Source: Vanessa cardui (lineage: Eukaryota; Arthropoda; Insecta; Lepidoptera; Nymphalidae). From it: a stretch of 64,000 nucleotides of DNA. The notes beneath the pieces were generated by a model, which saw only the letters and a program-made list of their open reading frames with translations, was not told where the DNA came from and did no database searches. The DNA is taken from contig NC_061138.1 of NCBI RefSeq assembly GCF_905220365.1, positions 10,555,814 through 10,619,813 on the forward strand. Direction: 5' to 3'. Below, piece by piece: positions 21,913 to 32,690 of this stretch. Position numbers and translations under genes: made by a program. The first letter of the stretch is position 1. Each line of letters begins with the position of its first letter.

Positions 21913-22537
21913 AGGATTTTTTTTTAAATATTGAAGAATTGGATTGATCGTGAAAACTACCACCAACTCATTAGTAAACACCTGTGATCAGAGAAGGTCT
22001 GGCGAAAGAATCAATATAATTAATTATGTGTCAAAATGTAGGCTTACAATAAATATTTGTTTATTAACAGCTACAGTCAGAAAGTCCAGTAACCAGTTAC
22101 GTTTTGGTTTCGACTTTACGGAACCCTAAAAATATATAATAAATTTTAAAAAAATATGTTTAATGAGATTTCTTTTTATATAAATAGTGAATATATATCC
22201 TAGAAGCTGAATTTTGAATCTGTATATATTTTTGACACGAAAAGTTTTTATGCTTACTGGATGTAATTATAATTAAATTATTGCTTGTGATAAAAACCTT
22301 AGAACGAGAAATTAATAATTTTACTATATTTTAATTACATCAATAAAAAAAATAACTTTTCTATATTGCTTATTATAAAATGCTTATATTTTATTAGACA
22401 CTAATTTTAATATAATTATTTTATTTACTTTTATATGAAATAAGGTATGAACAATATTTAATTAATTGATTGCATTTATGGTTTTATTTAAAGTTTCTGT
22501 TTTTTATAATATTTTGTTATATATATATTACTATTTA
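21912..22537. other. AT-rich intergenic DNA, nothing recognised
   Basis: No convincing ORF (a 61-codon frame at 21944-22129 has no domain) and no repeat seen. Confidence 0.4.
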
Positions 22538-22755
22538 CAGTGGTAGTGTTTTGTGAAAACCTGCCTGGATGGGAAGAAGTACTGTTGTGTACCGCTTAGA
22601 AGGGTGAGTAAGTCAGTATAACTAGAGGCATAAAGAGCATAATATCTTACTCATAAGTTTGGTAGGGCCTTCCCAAAGTACGGAATGTTTATATCTCTTA
22701 CGATGGCGACCATTTACCATTAGGTGGTATATTCTGTCGTCTACCTGTACCTTTA
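22538..22755 (+). repeat. R1 repeat, diverged
   Basis: GTGGTAGTGTTTTGTG, GAAGGGTGAGTAAGTCAG, ACTAGAGGCATAAAGAGC and GCGACCATTTACCATTAGG follow R1 in order, with a deletion in the first third and many substitutions. Confidence 0.6.
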
Positions 22756-23420
22756 AATTTAAAATATTAATATAAAAGAATAGATCACATTTTGATGTTA
22801 TGTCATTTCTAATATAAGAATACCCCCTGTTCTGATCAACATATTAAAACACATAAAAACCTATAAAATATATAACTAATTGTAGATCTTTAAACATTTA
22901 AATTTTCCAAACGATTCAATTTACATTTTCATATTGAATTTAACACAACCATTTATGTTAAAACTAGCATTAAGGTTTTAACGACCCACTGAATATAAAG
23001 GTATCAGATTATACTCCCAAAGGTCAATAATCCGAATCAAAACACTTTTAATATTTTTTTTTACATGAATACATTTTAGATATTTTTTTTTTCTATTTGA
23101 CATACATTGATAACTTTACACGGTAGAAGTTTTTCTAATAAGCTTTTTTTATAGATTTTTTTGTGTGTAGTGTTATTATTAATTGCTTTAGCTCATATTC
23201 GGTTCAAAGCCTGATTAGGGTCAATACATAGTTATTGTTTACCCAAGAAAGCCTCAATAGCAGGCCGTACTTCGGAAGTAAACAATATTTACTCTCATCT
23301 GCCTCGGATCGCCATTTTGATGTGAAATATTTATCAGCGCACTTTGGGGGTGAGACTTGTATGCCGTAAAAAAGCATTAGTTTCTCATAGATCGTCATGC
23401 CCTTAGACGCCGATTCTATA
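22756..23420. other. AT-rich intergenic DNA, nothing recognised
   Basis: A 64-codon minus-strand frame at 23204-23398 covers a slightly GC-richer patch but shows no domain. Confidence 0.4.
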
Positions 23421-23461
23421 TAACTTCGATATTACATATACATTATGTAATATCGAAGTTA
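23421..23461. repeat. 18-bp perfect inverted repeat, 5-nt loop
   Basis: Arms 23421-23438 and 23444-23461 are exact reverse complements around TACAT. AT-rich, with CTTCGATATTAC as its most complex word. Confidence 0.9.
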
Positions 23462-23950
23462 CATATTATATTTAGAATAATATAAGGTTTTCTTAATTAA
23501 AATATGTCGAAAAAATATAGCTCTTTCTTGAGTCGTCATTTTATTTAGTAGTTTTATCTAAAACTAAATTCTATCAATAACCATAAAACCAATAACATCT
23601 AGTAGGGGTCCCATAACGGACACACATTTTTATTTACATATAAGAAACTCTAAAGTAACAGTTTTGGGGTTACGTTTCGAGATGCCCTAAAATGTTAATT
23701 TGTAATTTTGCATACACTTGAGAAACTATATCTCGTGTATAAATCTTCGGTTGAACTTATTTAAATAAGTATTGTGTAACTGTGAATACCTCAGCTTCCG
23801 AGTTCTCATAGGGCTCCCTAAGATTTCGCTGCGAATTTGCATAAGCACGTGGGAAGTGTACTAGAATAAGCCGCAGTCAGTTCTACGATTTCAACAAGAC
23901 ATGAATATATTAGACGATTTCAATGAATGTATAATAATTAATTGTATAAC
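23462..23950. other. Intergenic DNA, nothing recognised
   Basis: No gene or repeat. One isolated octamer ATTTGCAT lies at 23835-23842. Confidence 0.35.
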
Positions 23951-23952
23951 TT

Positions 23953-24065
23953 ATCCCGTACTATAAATGCTTAAGTGTATGTTTGTGTGTTTGTTACTTA
24001 ATCACGCCCGAGTGGCTGGACGAATTATATTTGGTATAGGATTATTATGATGTGAATTTATCCGA
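23953..24065 (+). repeat. Helitron-like 5' fragment
   Basis: CCGTACTATAAATGC, GTGTGTTTGTTACTTAATC and CGAGTGGCTGGACGAATT follow the common 'ATAAATGCGAAAG..GTCTGT..CTGGACC' layout. Diverged. Confidence 0.35.
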
Positions 24066-24315
24066 CTCCGCAATTTCAATAAATCTTTCTTGGGGCAAGG
24101 TATCCGTTTCTATAATAAAATTCCTCAGACATTTTTAACGTTGCCGTTTCGTAAATTCAAATCGTTTATAAAAAATGCATTGGTAAAAAGGCATATTATT
24201 CGATACAAGATTTTGTAGATGATAAAAAAGATTGGAATTAAACCTGTTGACTTCCAGGCAGAATACCTTACATACATATATAATGGTATTCAACTAATAT
24301 GATTGTATTTTTTTA

Positions 24316-24405
24316 AAATGTTGAAAAAGAGTAACTACTAAGTTTCTTGCCGGTTCCTCTCGGTAGACTCTACTTTCCGAACCGGTGGTAGCTTCCATTT
24401 ATACA
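24316..24405 (+). repeat. R4 LINE-type 3' end, truncated at the tail
   Basis: AATGTTGAAAAAGAGTAAC, TTTCTTGCCGGTTCCTCTC and ACTTTCCGAACCGGTGG. The AATAAAGTATATTTTG tail is missing. Confidence 0.65.
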
Positions 24406-24498
24406 TTTATAGGAGACCACAGCATGCTTAACAGAAAACATTTTTTTAACATAATGAAATTAAAAGCGAGTATTTTTTAAATTAACACGGTTATTTTT

Positions 24499-24650
24499 AT
24501 TATTAAAGTTATTAATTTCGGGATATTTACCATGTTTATTTTTTCTCTCTCGTAAACAAGATATTCGTAGGTAATTTCGAAATATCAAGTTCCACCGAAC
24601 AAAAATAAAAAACATGGTAAATATCCCGAAATAAATAACTTTAATAATAA
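24499..24650. mobile_element. Fold-back element (long inverted repeat)
   Basis: The left arm, about 24499-24545, and the right arm, about 24601-24650, are near-perfect reverse complements of about 45-48 bp sharing ATTTCGGGATATTTACCATG. They enclose a 55-bp spacer. A relative lies at 30.84-31.07 kb with the same words (ACATGGTAAATATCCCG), so this is a dispersed MITE-like family, not a local accident. Confidence 0.65.
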
Positions 24651-26240
24651 AGGCGAGAAAGTAATAAATAGCAATAAAAATACAAACAGAATCTTAAAAT
24701 AAGGAGCTACATATTAACTAAACTTATTTATTATTGTATTAGCAGTATAAGGTTAAAATTTTACTGAGACACACTGGGTTTGGACAAGCTGTTATTGATC
24801 TAATGTTGGATTACCATCAAGAAACGACTCGTTATTATTAATAGTACGAATAGTATATGTTAAATATATGTGAGATCTTATATACGTAGTATAATTAAAA
24901 AGCGTTCTAATAAATATCATTTCTTGAGTTTCGTGCTCGCATATTAAGTGTAGTATAGGAACGACTTGAAGGGCGCGTCACTCGTAACTCAGAAACAGAC
25001 TCATGTAATAAACTCTGAAACTATTTTAACTAAAACGATTCACAATCTTAAAATTATTATATTTAGGTACGTAAGTACTCTTTACAATTTTGGTTTCTGT
25101 GCAAATTTCCTTAGACATTGGTTTGAATTTGGACTAAAAAATCATTGAGAACAAAATAGTTATACTTTGATCAAACTTCGATCAATACATATATTCTTTA
25201 AGTGTTCATCTATATATACTTATAAAATCGTTTGTCCATCTCACCATCAACATACTATCAATACTGTTGTGCTTAGAATGCTAAATTTATGATATACACT
25301 ACGTAAAGATATTTCGAATTTCAACTTTTTATTATTTTTACCCATAATATCACTGACGGATTAGATAGCTATTACATAAAGGCCTTTAGAGAATATCAAA
25401 ATACAAACAATCTGAGGTCAAATTAAAATGGATCACATTCTTTATTATTTCCAACTGCTAGTTTTATAATATATTAATTTATTCGGAATCCACATACAAA
25501 TAAGCAAGATTGTTACGAAATTTATTTTATTTATATTATATATTTCTTTATTTTATATATATTAGGGTATGTTAATATCGAATATATAATGAGATAAGTA
25601 TATTCGCATGCGCCAATTCAGTTAAGGTTATTGAACCGTTATTTATTTTATTATAATTTGTATTTTGTAGTAGTATATATTTAATATTTCGAAATTGGAA
25701 CGTAAATAATTTTGAATATTAAAAAGTTCATAATAAATTTATGTAAAATATTAAAAAAAAAAATTGTATCGATATTTTTTTATTTTAATGGTAACTAAAT
25801 TATATAATACCTATATTTTTATCGCGTTATAACTTTTAACTATATGCGATAAAAATTAACATTTTGTGGTATTATTGAATTATTTTTACATACTTATATA
25901 TTCTTTTCGTTAATATCATGAAATTGTTTAATACATTACAACAATATCTAAAAACACACTAAGGTAATTTTAGCACAACCACAGAAATATAAACTTCTAA
26001 ATCTTTATTATGAATTAAACTATATATTGTATCTTTTTTTTAAATGAATAAATACAAGATTAATGTAAAACGTACATGTTTACATCTAAAAATGACATTA
26101 AATAAAATATATACATAAATATAGATACTAATTTGTAATTGATTATTTCCTTTTGCCAGGTTATATTTCGTGAACATATTTAAATTTAGAACTGAGATAG
26201 TCTATTGACTACACCTAAATCTTGACAAATATTTACATGT
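24651..26240. other. AT-rich intergenic DNA, nothing recognised
   Basis: About 1.6 kb. A 60-codon frame at 24966-25148 has no domain. Very AT-rich from 25.5 to 26.1 kb. Confidence 0.45.
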
Positions 26241-26244
26241 TTAA

Positions 26245-26340
26245 ACACCGACAAGCTGGCATTTTAATGTTTAGTGTGCTTGATTTGTGCTTATAATTCA
26301 TCTCGGTAATATGCTCAGCGCTCAACGAAAACATTGCTAA
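26245..26340 (+). repeat. R2 SINE, central fragment
   Basis: ACCGACAAGCTGGCATTTTAATG, shown by TGTGCTTATAATTCATCTCG and GAAAACATTGC, matches the central R2 body. Confidence 0.4.
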
Positions 26341-26715
26341 GCCCTGGTCCTGCACATTAATACAAAGAATGTTTCTTTTGCTTTATATAAATTTAAATAT
26401 ATCGGAAAAAAATCGACGTAAGACGAAATATTGCCAATAAATAAATATTTTGTAGACTTAAAACAATTAGAGAAGACTAACTTATTTAAAACAATTCTAA
26501 AATTATCATACTTGAAATTAGCTGTATAATTATATTTATAATACACTAAACTGATTCCAAAAGCCGCACAATCAAATCAACCATTACCTACATTCGCGAC
26601 CCACCCACATCCCGCAAAAAAGCACCCCCATACAAGGGCGCAATGCAAAATCGCCCTGTGCCAATCAATCGTGACATCGAATCACGATTGGACCAGGTCC
26701 CCTCACAACAACCAT

Positions 26716-26750
26716 TATAAAAAGATCCGCTAAACTCCAACGATCAGACG
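26716..26750 (+). promoter_or_regulatory. TATA box and initiator
   Basis: TATAAAA starts at 26716. TCAGACG follows with its A at 26746, exactly 30 bp downstream, the standard arthropod TATA-to-initiator distance. The same TCAGACG initiator is used by the minus-strand candidate near 63.83 kb. Confidence 0.5.
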
Positions 26751-26802
26751 AAACGTGCCTCTTTATACATATAAGGCAAAGGGAGCGATAGGTCTCGACA
26801 AG

Positions 26803-26907
26803 ATGGCGTTACAACACGTGTGGTGCAATAAAAGTTTTATTTTCCCTGATTTCCCCTATTTCGGGAATCCTCGGCTCATCCCGGGGGAGCTTGTCCAATC
26901 AAATTAA
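26803..26907 (+). CDS. Possible 34-residue small ORF downstream of the promoter
   Basis: The ATG at 26803 is in a favourable context (AAGATGG), 57 nt downstream of the predicted start site, and is the first ATG of the predicted transcript. The peptide begins MALQHVWCNKSF and ends GELVQSN. It contains one cysteine, no signal peptide and no domain I know. It could be a micropeptide, the first coding exon of a spliced gene, or a chance frame in a non-coding RNA. I could not identify a downstream splice partner. Confidence 0.25.
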   Translation: MALQHVWCNKSFIFPDFPYFGNPRLIPGELVQSN

Positions 26908-27204
26908 ATCCGCGATTGACATTGCGGCGTTTGAAATTCGAATTGTTTTTATGGCATCGTAATTATCGGAATGCTTGGATGACGTTTATTTTATTTAATA
27001 TATGTTTAAAAATTAATAACGTACTATATATATTTTTGTCCATTATTTAAATTGATACACTACTATTGTATTGTAATTATTATGCTCACCTTTTGTTATT
27101 TCTAAGTGTAGTTAAGTATAAATAGGATTTATACTTGTTTTAATAAGACTGTCAAAAATGTCTAATATTACCAATGGTTCACTATCCATTTTTTTTTCTT
27201 AATA

Positions 27205-27247
27205 CATCTAAAAGTATTTGTATACATTACACAAATACTTTTAGATG
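27205..27247. repeat. 17-bp perfect inverted repeat, 9-nt loop
   Basis: Arms 27205-27221 and 27231-27247 (CATCTAAAAGTATTTGT and complement) are exact. It lies 15 bp left of an R8 element, so it may be a fold-back remnant. Confidence 0.85.
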
Positions 27248-27261
27248 GTTCCTCTATTATA

Positions 27262-27480
27262 TACTAGTAGTCGCCAGCGGCTTCTCTCGCATTTCAGGGC
27301 GTTGTGTCGTGTGTTAGGCGAGTAGCCTGTCCTTTTTTGGAGTTCAAGTTTGCTTCATACCAAATTACATCAAATTCGATTCAACTGTTTGGTCGTGAAA
27401 ATCGACAGATAGGCACACTCACAGAGATATACACTGAAGATACCCTTCATAGATTCTTACTACTAATATTATTTAAGACT
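27262..27480 (+). repeat. R8 element
   Basis: CTAGTAGTCGCCAGCGGCTT, TTTTGGAGTTCAAGTTTG, CAACTGTTTGGTCGTG and GAAAATCGACAGATAGGC are in the same order as the 20.4 kb copy. The 71-codon frame here is part of the repeat. Confidence 0.5.
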
Positions 27481-28198
27481 AAATATTTGTCACTAATTCT
27501 ATTTTTAAAATATGTTTAATAAAATAAAAAAAAATAAAAAACTTAGCCTTAAATCAAAAGGTGCGTTCACATCAGCTGCACTGACTGTTAATAAATATTC
27601 CAAGGACACGTATGAAACACCTTCAATTCACTAGATTTCACCAAATTGTTAATTAATTTTTAACCGTTCACCTGCTTGTCCTTATGTTTAATATTAAAGG
27701 TTAAAAATATTTTCCCTGCTTAATATTATAAGCAAGGAGGTTTGTGAATATAGGCGTAGAACGGAACCGTTATTTAAAGCATAACTATATAATTTGAATA
27801 GTCTTGAGCGTTGCGTTAGTGTTAAAAAAAATTGGTGGAATAATATAAGTAGAAACTCAGTGCTCTATTTAAATAAATGACACTTAGACACAAATTGAGA
27901 TAAGAGGGCAATTCTACTAATTTAAAGAGGTTATAAAAGTTCCCGAAACGATTCCTTCAAAAAAATACCTAAGCTAAATCGTCACTGAGATCTACTTATT
28001 CTACTACTAATAATTGCTAGAGAAAAGAAAAGTGTTAATTTTTTAGTAAGAATTGCCCACTTGCAGACACATCCGCGTTACAAACTCAGTATTGGAGTCA
28101 ACTAAAAAGTTCCTTTGTCGGAATGGAATTGAATCGAATAATCAATAAAATTAAATAACTTTTTATTGTCGCGATCTGAAATTATATATCGTACGCTT
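27481..28198. other. AT-rich intergenic DNA, nothing recognised
   Basis: No ORF above 60 codons and no shared repeat. Confidence 0.4.
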
Positions 28199-28575
28199 AC
28201 TGGAACCAGTGGCAGATTTATAAATTTGCCACTAGTAGGCTTAATAGCCTAAATAATAATTTAATAATTTTTGCCACCCCTACTGTGTTTTTGAAATTTA
28301 GTTCCCAATCATATTAATTACATTTATTCTGAAAATGCAACTTTATGATCTGTGTTCTATCTGCCTCATTACATCGGCTTTTTCCCGTTACTGTAGTTAC
28401 TAGATAATTTTTGCAACCCGCTATGTAGTGACGAGAATACGGATTACGGACGTTATGTGTATTACATATAATTATTTCTGCATGATAAAAAAATATTTGG
28501 GCTAAATTTGCCGCCCCTCTAAATCTGCCACCCTAGGCTACTTAGCCTATTAGTAAATCCGCCTCTGACTGGAAC
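28199..28575. mobile_element. Non-autonomous hAT transposon with intact target duplication
   Basis: Element 28207-28567 (361 bp). The left end CAGTGGCAGATTTA and the complement of the right end, CAGAGGCGGATTTA, form 14-bp terminal inverted repeats with two mismatches. Both ends are flanked by ACTGGAAC (28199-28206 and 28568-28575), a perfect 8-bp target duplication. Eight-bp duplications with CAG-starting termini are the hAT hallmark. Subterminal TAGGCTTAATAGCC and GGCTACTTAGCCTA also pair loosely. There is no transposase frame, so it was mobilised in trans. Confidence 0.85.
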
Positions 28576-29282
28576 ATACCAGTTTCCACTAGCAAATGCC
28601 TTCTCTCTTGAGCTAAGCATTTGAAGCATTATGGTGGTAAGTATCATTAGCAAAGGTCAACAACAATCCATAATTATTATTTCATATGTTTTTATCGCAA
28701 TTGCAATAAAATTTAACGCGAGCGATTATGCGATATAAAACAGTTGTCTGATAGTAATCATATACTATGTATTTCGGTTATAAAATTATATAAACATATT
28801 ATTGGCAAGATGTCCAATATACTATGAATAAATTAATAAGAAATTCAATTATTTAAATGTACGATAACATGTTTCGTTGACAAAATAATAATCCTTAATA
28901 TAATTGTAAAAAAAATCGAATATAAAAAAATATTGACCGGTTATAACCGGTTCATATTTTTTTTATATACAAATTATTTAATATTAATAACAACGTTCAG
29001 AATTTAAAAAAATGTATAATGTATATTTGATTATTACATTATACACGCAAATTTATTTACACATTAGCTGATAAAAATATTCTAAATATTTTTATTGGTA
29101 TAGGCAATTAATTTATTAGTGCTTATTCTGTAAAACAGACTCGAAGCTCATTTAAGAACACGATTGTGAAATGTTATTAAGTGATAAATGACATGTCAAT
29201 GTAAAATAACATTCACACAATAATTATTATATCGAATAAATGATATATGTAATATATATAACTAACATGACTGTATTTTTTT
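28576..29282. other. AT-rich intergenic DNA, nothing recognised
   Basis: A short palindrome ACCGGTTATAACCGGT lies near 28937. No gene seen. Confidence 0.4.
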
Positions 29283-29440
29283 AAATGTTAAAAAAGAGTA
29301 ACTACTGAGTTTCTTGCCGGTTCTTCTCGTTAGAATCTACTTTCTGAACCGGTGGTTGCTTCACTTAATTGTTCAATGACGATTCAAAAGTGCTTGTAAA
29401 AGCCCACTTGAATAATTTATACTTTGATTTTGATTTTGAT
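29283..29440 (+). repeat. R4 LINE-type 3' end, complete tail
   Basis: Runs from AATGTTAAAAAAGAGTAAC through GAACCGGTGGTTGC and CAATGACGATTCAAAAGTGC to a TTTGATTTTGATTTTGAT tail. This is the copy that best shows the (TTTTGA)n tail. Confidence 0.7.
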
Positions 29441-29494
29441 ACTAAATATAGTACGGTATTTGTTTATTCACCACATTACATTAGAAATTTTTAA

Positions 29495-29670
29495 AATTAT
29501 CAGCGTTTCTTTACTATATTGTCCATGTATTATAGAAAAACATTTCTCTCGAAACACTCTACGTAATAAAAAAGCCGTATCAAAATCCGTTGCGTAATTT
29601 TAAAGATATGTATAAGCATGCAGATTGAAAGACAGCGGTAAGCGACTTTGTTTCATACTATATAATGATG
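29495..29670 (+). repeat. R6 repeat, distal part
   Basis: AGCGTTTCTTTACTATATTG, CGTATCAAAATCCGTTGCG and GCGGTAAGCGACTTTGTTTC. The left end is missing. Confidence 0.6.
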
Positions 29671-29764
29671 GTAATAAAAAAAATCTAAAATTTAATATTT
29701 TTGCTACTACTACCGGATGATTATGATGACCACATTTAAAGGAATAGAGGGATTATATCGCCTC

Positions 29765-29945
29765 GTAAGTGGTGACATTTATCTGACAGTGACACTGAAC
29801 GCGTCACCAACCTTGAGATCTTAGATGTTACGGCCCTTGTGTTTGTGACACCGGTTCACTCACCCTTAAACCGGAACACACGAATACAAAATATTGTTGT
29901 TCAGCGGTATTGTAAAGGAGGGATAGGTACCCAAGTACAGGACAC
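29765..29945 (-). repeat. R1 repeat, diverged
   Basis: The reverse strand reads GGTACCTATCCCTCC, GTGTGTTCCGGTTTAAGGG, GAGTGAACCGGTGTC and AAGGTTGGTGACGCG, following R1 in order. Confidence 0.55.
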
Positions 29946-30221
29946 AAGGGCAGGTGTGTAATGTAAACATACTGTAATTTAAAAATACGGCAGAAAAAAA
30001 TTTAACAAGACAATGAGGTACCTTAATTAAGGACTAACATTAGGTACTTAAGCTCACATATAAAAAACTATCAATATTAATATGATTTCTGAAGAATCAA
30101 TTATAATAAAACATATATCTAATACCTGTCAGATATTTCTAAGCGTGCTATTTGGAGTCAGTTCTAAAATACATATCTAAGCTAAGTTCGGCATCATAAA
30201 TCTTTAAGGAGAATATACAGT

Positions 30222-30457
30222 AAATAAATAAATACTGGACAACATCACATACATTACTCTGATCCCAATGTGAGTAGCAAAAGCACTTGTGTTATGGAAA
30301 ATCAGAAGTAACGAAGGTACCACAAACACCCAGACCCAAGACGACATAGAAAACTAATAAACCTTCTACAACGACTCGGCCGGGAATCGAACCCAGGACC
30401 TCAGAGTGGTGTACCCATGAAAATCGGTGTACACACCACTAGCCCACATAGGTCGTC
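30222..30457 (-). repeat. R3 SINE, near full length
   Basis: Minus-strand copy. The head at the right end has B-box GGTTCGATTCCCGGCCGAG, and the tail at the left has CATTGGGATCAGAGTAATG followed by TATTTATTTA. It includes the GGTACCTTCGTTAC segment missing from the 3.34 kb copy. Confidence 0.75.
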
Positions 30458-30464
30458 ATAGTAG

Positions 30465-30595
30465 TCCAAATTTCAAATCCCTTTATTCAATATAGAATCA
30501 GTACTTATTAACGGTCTAATTAAACATGATAACTGTTTCGAAAAAAAAAATCCATGACATGAGAAGAAACTCAATGATTTTTTTTTTTTAGTAAT
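30465..30595 (-). repeat. R5 LINE-type tail
   Basis: TTTCAAATCCCTTTATTC, AATATAGAATCAGTACTTATT and AGAAGAAACTCAATG on the plus strand. It directly abuts the R3 SINE, suggesting serial insertion at one site. Confidence 0.5.
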
Positions 30596-30834
30596 GTGTG
30601 ATTATTTACAAATATTCAATATCAAAAGAAATATTGTTGTAAACTGAAATGCAGCTTGCGATGTCATTCTCTAACATATAAATTTGTTCTTAATTCGTGA
30701 AATGTTGTATTAACAATAACCAAAATCACATCACTTTCTGAAATTTTACGATCGCGTTCGTTATTTCGACTTGTTACAGAATAGATCCGCTCCAACCTAT
30801 ACCTAAGGAATGGACAATTATTTAAGATGTTTTT

Positions 30835-31070
30835 TTTTTGTCTCGTGAACAAGACATTCATAGATAATATCAAAATATCGAGCTCCAACGGATAAAAATG
30901 TAAAACATTGTAAATATCCCGTAATTAATAACTGTAATAACACTATATTTTTTATATAAGATTTTAAATTAACATTGTTATTTTTATTACTAAAGGTATT
31001 AATTTCATCGAACAAAAATAAAAAACATGGTAAATATCCCGAAATTAATACCTTCACTATATTTTTTTAT
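30835..31070. mobile_element. Fold-back element, second copy
   Basis: Contains CATTGTAAATATCCCGTAAT near 30905 and ACATGGTAAATATCCCG near 31024, plus CTCGTGAACAAGACATTC matching the spacer of the 24.5 kb copy. Here the two modules are in the same orientation and separated by about 110 bp, so it is a rearranged relative. The 74- and 79-codon minus-strand frames arise from the repeat. Confidence 0.5.
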
Positions 31071-31362
31071 GGACACACTACAATTATTACTTGTATTAAC
31101 AATTTTCGTATTCATATTGTAGACCTACAAACATGACAATGTTTAGAGGCGCCATTGAGTTACGTTGCTTTAATTGCACAGATATGACCAATGGTTTATC
31201 GTCTACTTTAGTTAAACATCAATCAAGGATGACAAATATTTACACTGACCGTGCACACGCTGATTCGCCCTCATTGCACTGCTGTTGCAATATTTTGGTA
31301 TATTTGAGCCACATACGGATTCGGCCGACGTAAGAATGTCGTTTTAATTCGTATCTTCTATA
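31071..31362. other. Small less AT-rich patch
   Basis: About 31130-31345 is less AT-rich (GAGGCGCCATTGAG, GACCGTGCACACGCTG, GGATTCGGCCGACG) and open on both strands for over 60 codons. No domain or repeat; a possible conserved non-coding block. Confidence 0.3.
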
Positions 31363-31632
31363 TCTATACATATAACGAAATTGGAATGACTGTTTGTAGT
31401 ATTTAAATAAGGTAAGGTAACTATACATATACTATATATATATACAGGGACTACATGTATACATGGTATTAAAATTTGTGTCTATCTGTCTTTCTATTTG
31501 TTCCGGCTCTGAAACGGCTGGACCGATTTCAATGGGACTATCACTGACAGAAAACTCATGTAACTTAGGCTACAACAATAACATTCTTGTTGAATTCAAA
31601 AGCATACGAAATCATGGCCCCAGCTAGTTTAC
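31363..31632 (+). mobile_element. R7 Helitron-like element
   Basis: Starts TCTATACATATAACGAAATT and carries TTCCGGCTCTGAAACGG, GGACCGATTTCAATGGG and the end CCCCAGCTAG followed by T. The CTAG terminus and 3' T agree with Helitron insertion; no coding. Confidence 0.5.
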
Positions 31633-32284
31633 GAATATTTAAAGTGTCGATTTTTATAGATAGGACGTTTTAATTAATGTTAACGAACTAAGTAAAATGG
31701 GTATTTTGTCGATGATAAATAAAATAAAACTTGATTAGCTCGTTTGTGTGGCGCCGACCTAAACATTGTTTTAGATGGAACGCTGATCGCTGCGGGGTAT
31801 CCATATAAAAAAGTTTCAATTGTATGAAATCTGGTTCGTTTTAATAACACGTTTGGACACATGTGGCCTATAATCCTTCCTGGATAACAAAAGGTTTACG
31901 CAAGCTATAACAACCTGTATTACTTTGAATATAAGGACGATATTAGAATCTGGCGACGTGATGAGTTCTTCGAATGTTTTTTAAAATGTTTGCAGTTTAT
32001 TTTCAAGGTCAGTCTCACTTATGTACATTGAAATGCAGTAAATTATAATGATTGAAGTTCACTTATGATGTATAAAAACCGGTATATTTACGGCTAAAAA
32101 ATTCTAAAGATTAAATTAAAAAAAAATGCGTAGAATACGAACCGGTTTTCGATTATTATTTTTTTCCTAATAGCAATAATTATTATTTTACGTTTCGTTT
32201 TAATTTGTCAGTTCTTAATAATAAAGAATAATTATTTAGAAAATTTATCACCTGCATAAAATATTTCATAAATATAAAAACAAC
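31633..32284. other. Intergenic DNA, nothing recognised
   Basis: A 60-codon minus frame at 31680-31862 has no domain. GGCGCCGACC at about 31750 is a small GC-rich spot. Confidence 0.4.
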
Positions 32285-32362
32285 GTAATTAAGAGTAACC
32301 ATTGAGTTTCTTAACCGTTCTTATCAGTATTCGATAGAATCTATCTGAACTGGAAAGTTTAA
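32285..32362 (+). repeat. R4 fragment
   Basis: AAGAGTAACCATTGAGTTTC and GATAGAATCTATCTGAACTG match the first half of R4. Confidence 0.45.
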
Positions 32363-32451
32363 ATTTAATTTATTAATAAATAAAATTTACTAATTAATAA
32401 ATAATTACAGTATAATATATAATCCTGTACTTATTGCCTTCATTATCATTA

Positions 32452-32690
32452 CATAGTATAAAACAAAGTCGCTTACCGCTGTACGTCCATAGGTATGCTT
32501 AGATATTTCAAATTACGCAACGGATTTTGATGCGGCTTTTTTTAATAGATAGAGTGATTCCACAGGAACGGGTTATATATAATGCATGTACAACATAGTA
32601 GAGAAGCAATGATAATTTTAGAAGTTACTAATGTGATATCGTAAATAAACAAATTCTGTAGTATATTTTTTATAGAAACGAGTAACCAGC
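32452..32690 (-). repeat. R6 repeat
   Basis: Minus-strand copy from AGTATAAAACAAAGTCGC (distal end) through GATTTTGATGCGGC and ATAGATAGAGTGATTCC to TAATGTGATATCGTAAATAA. The GCGACCCGCCCC end is lost. Confidence 0.6.

Larger units (their letters stand above)
26570..26960. promoter_or_regulatory. Low-AT, repeat-free block, candidate promoter region
   Basis: Clearly less AT-rich than either flank and free of dispersed repeats. Contains CCAATCAATCGTGA and TCACGATTGG as an inverted pair (9-bp core arms, about 26664-26690), a TATA box and initiator, an E-box CACGTG (26815-26820), and facing AATAAAA/TTTTATT words. I read it as a promoter plus first exon or a conserved regulatory block. Confidence 0.45.

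Noticed and set aside
21716..21913. 65-codon frame of alternating Ile and Tyr
   Set aside because: Translation of the (TA)n microsatellite.
28803..28814. TGGCAAGATGTC, identical to the start of miR-31
   Set aside because: The remaining bases differ and no complementary arm lies nearby, so it is a chance 12-mer.
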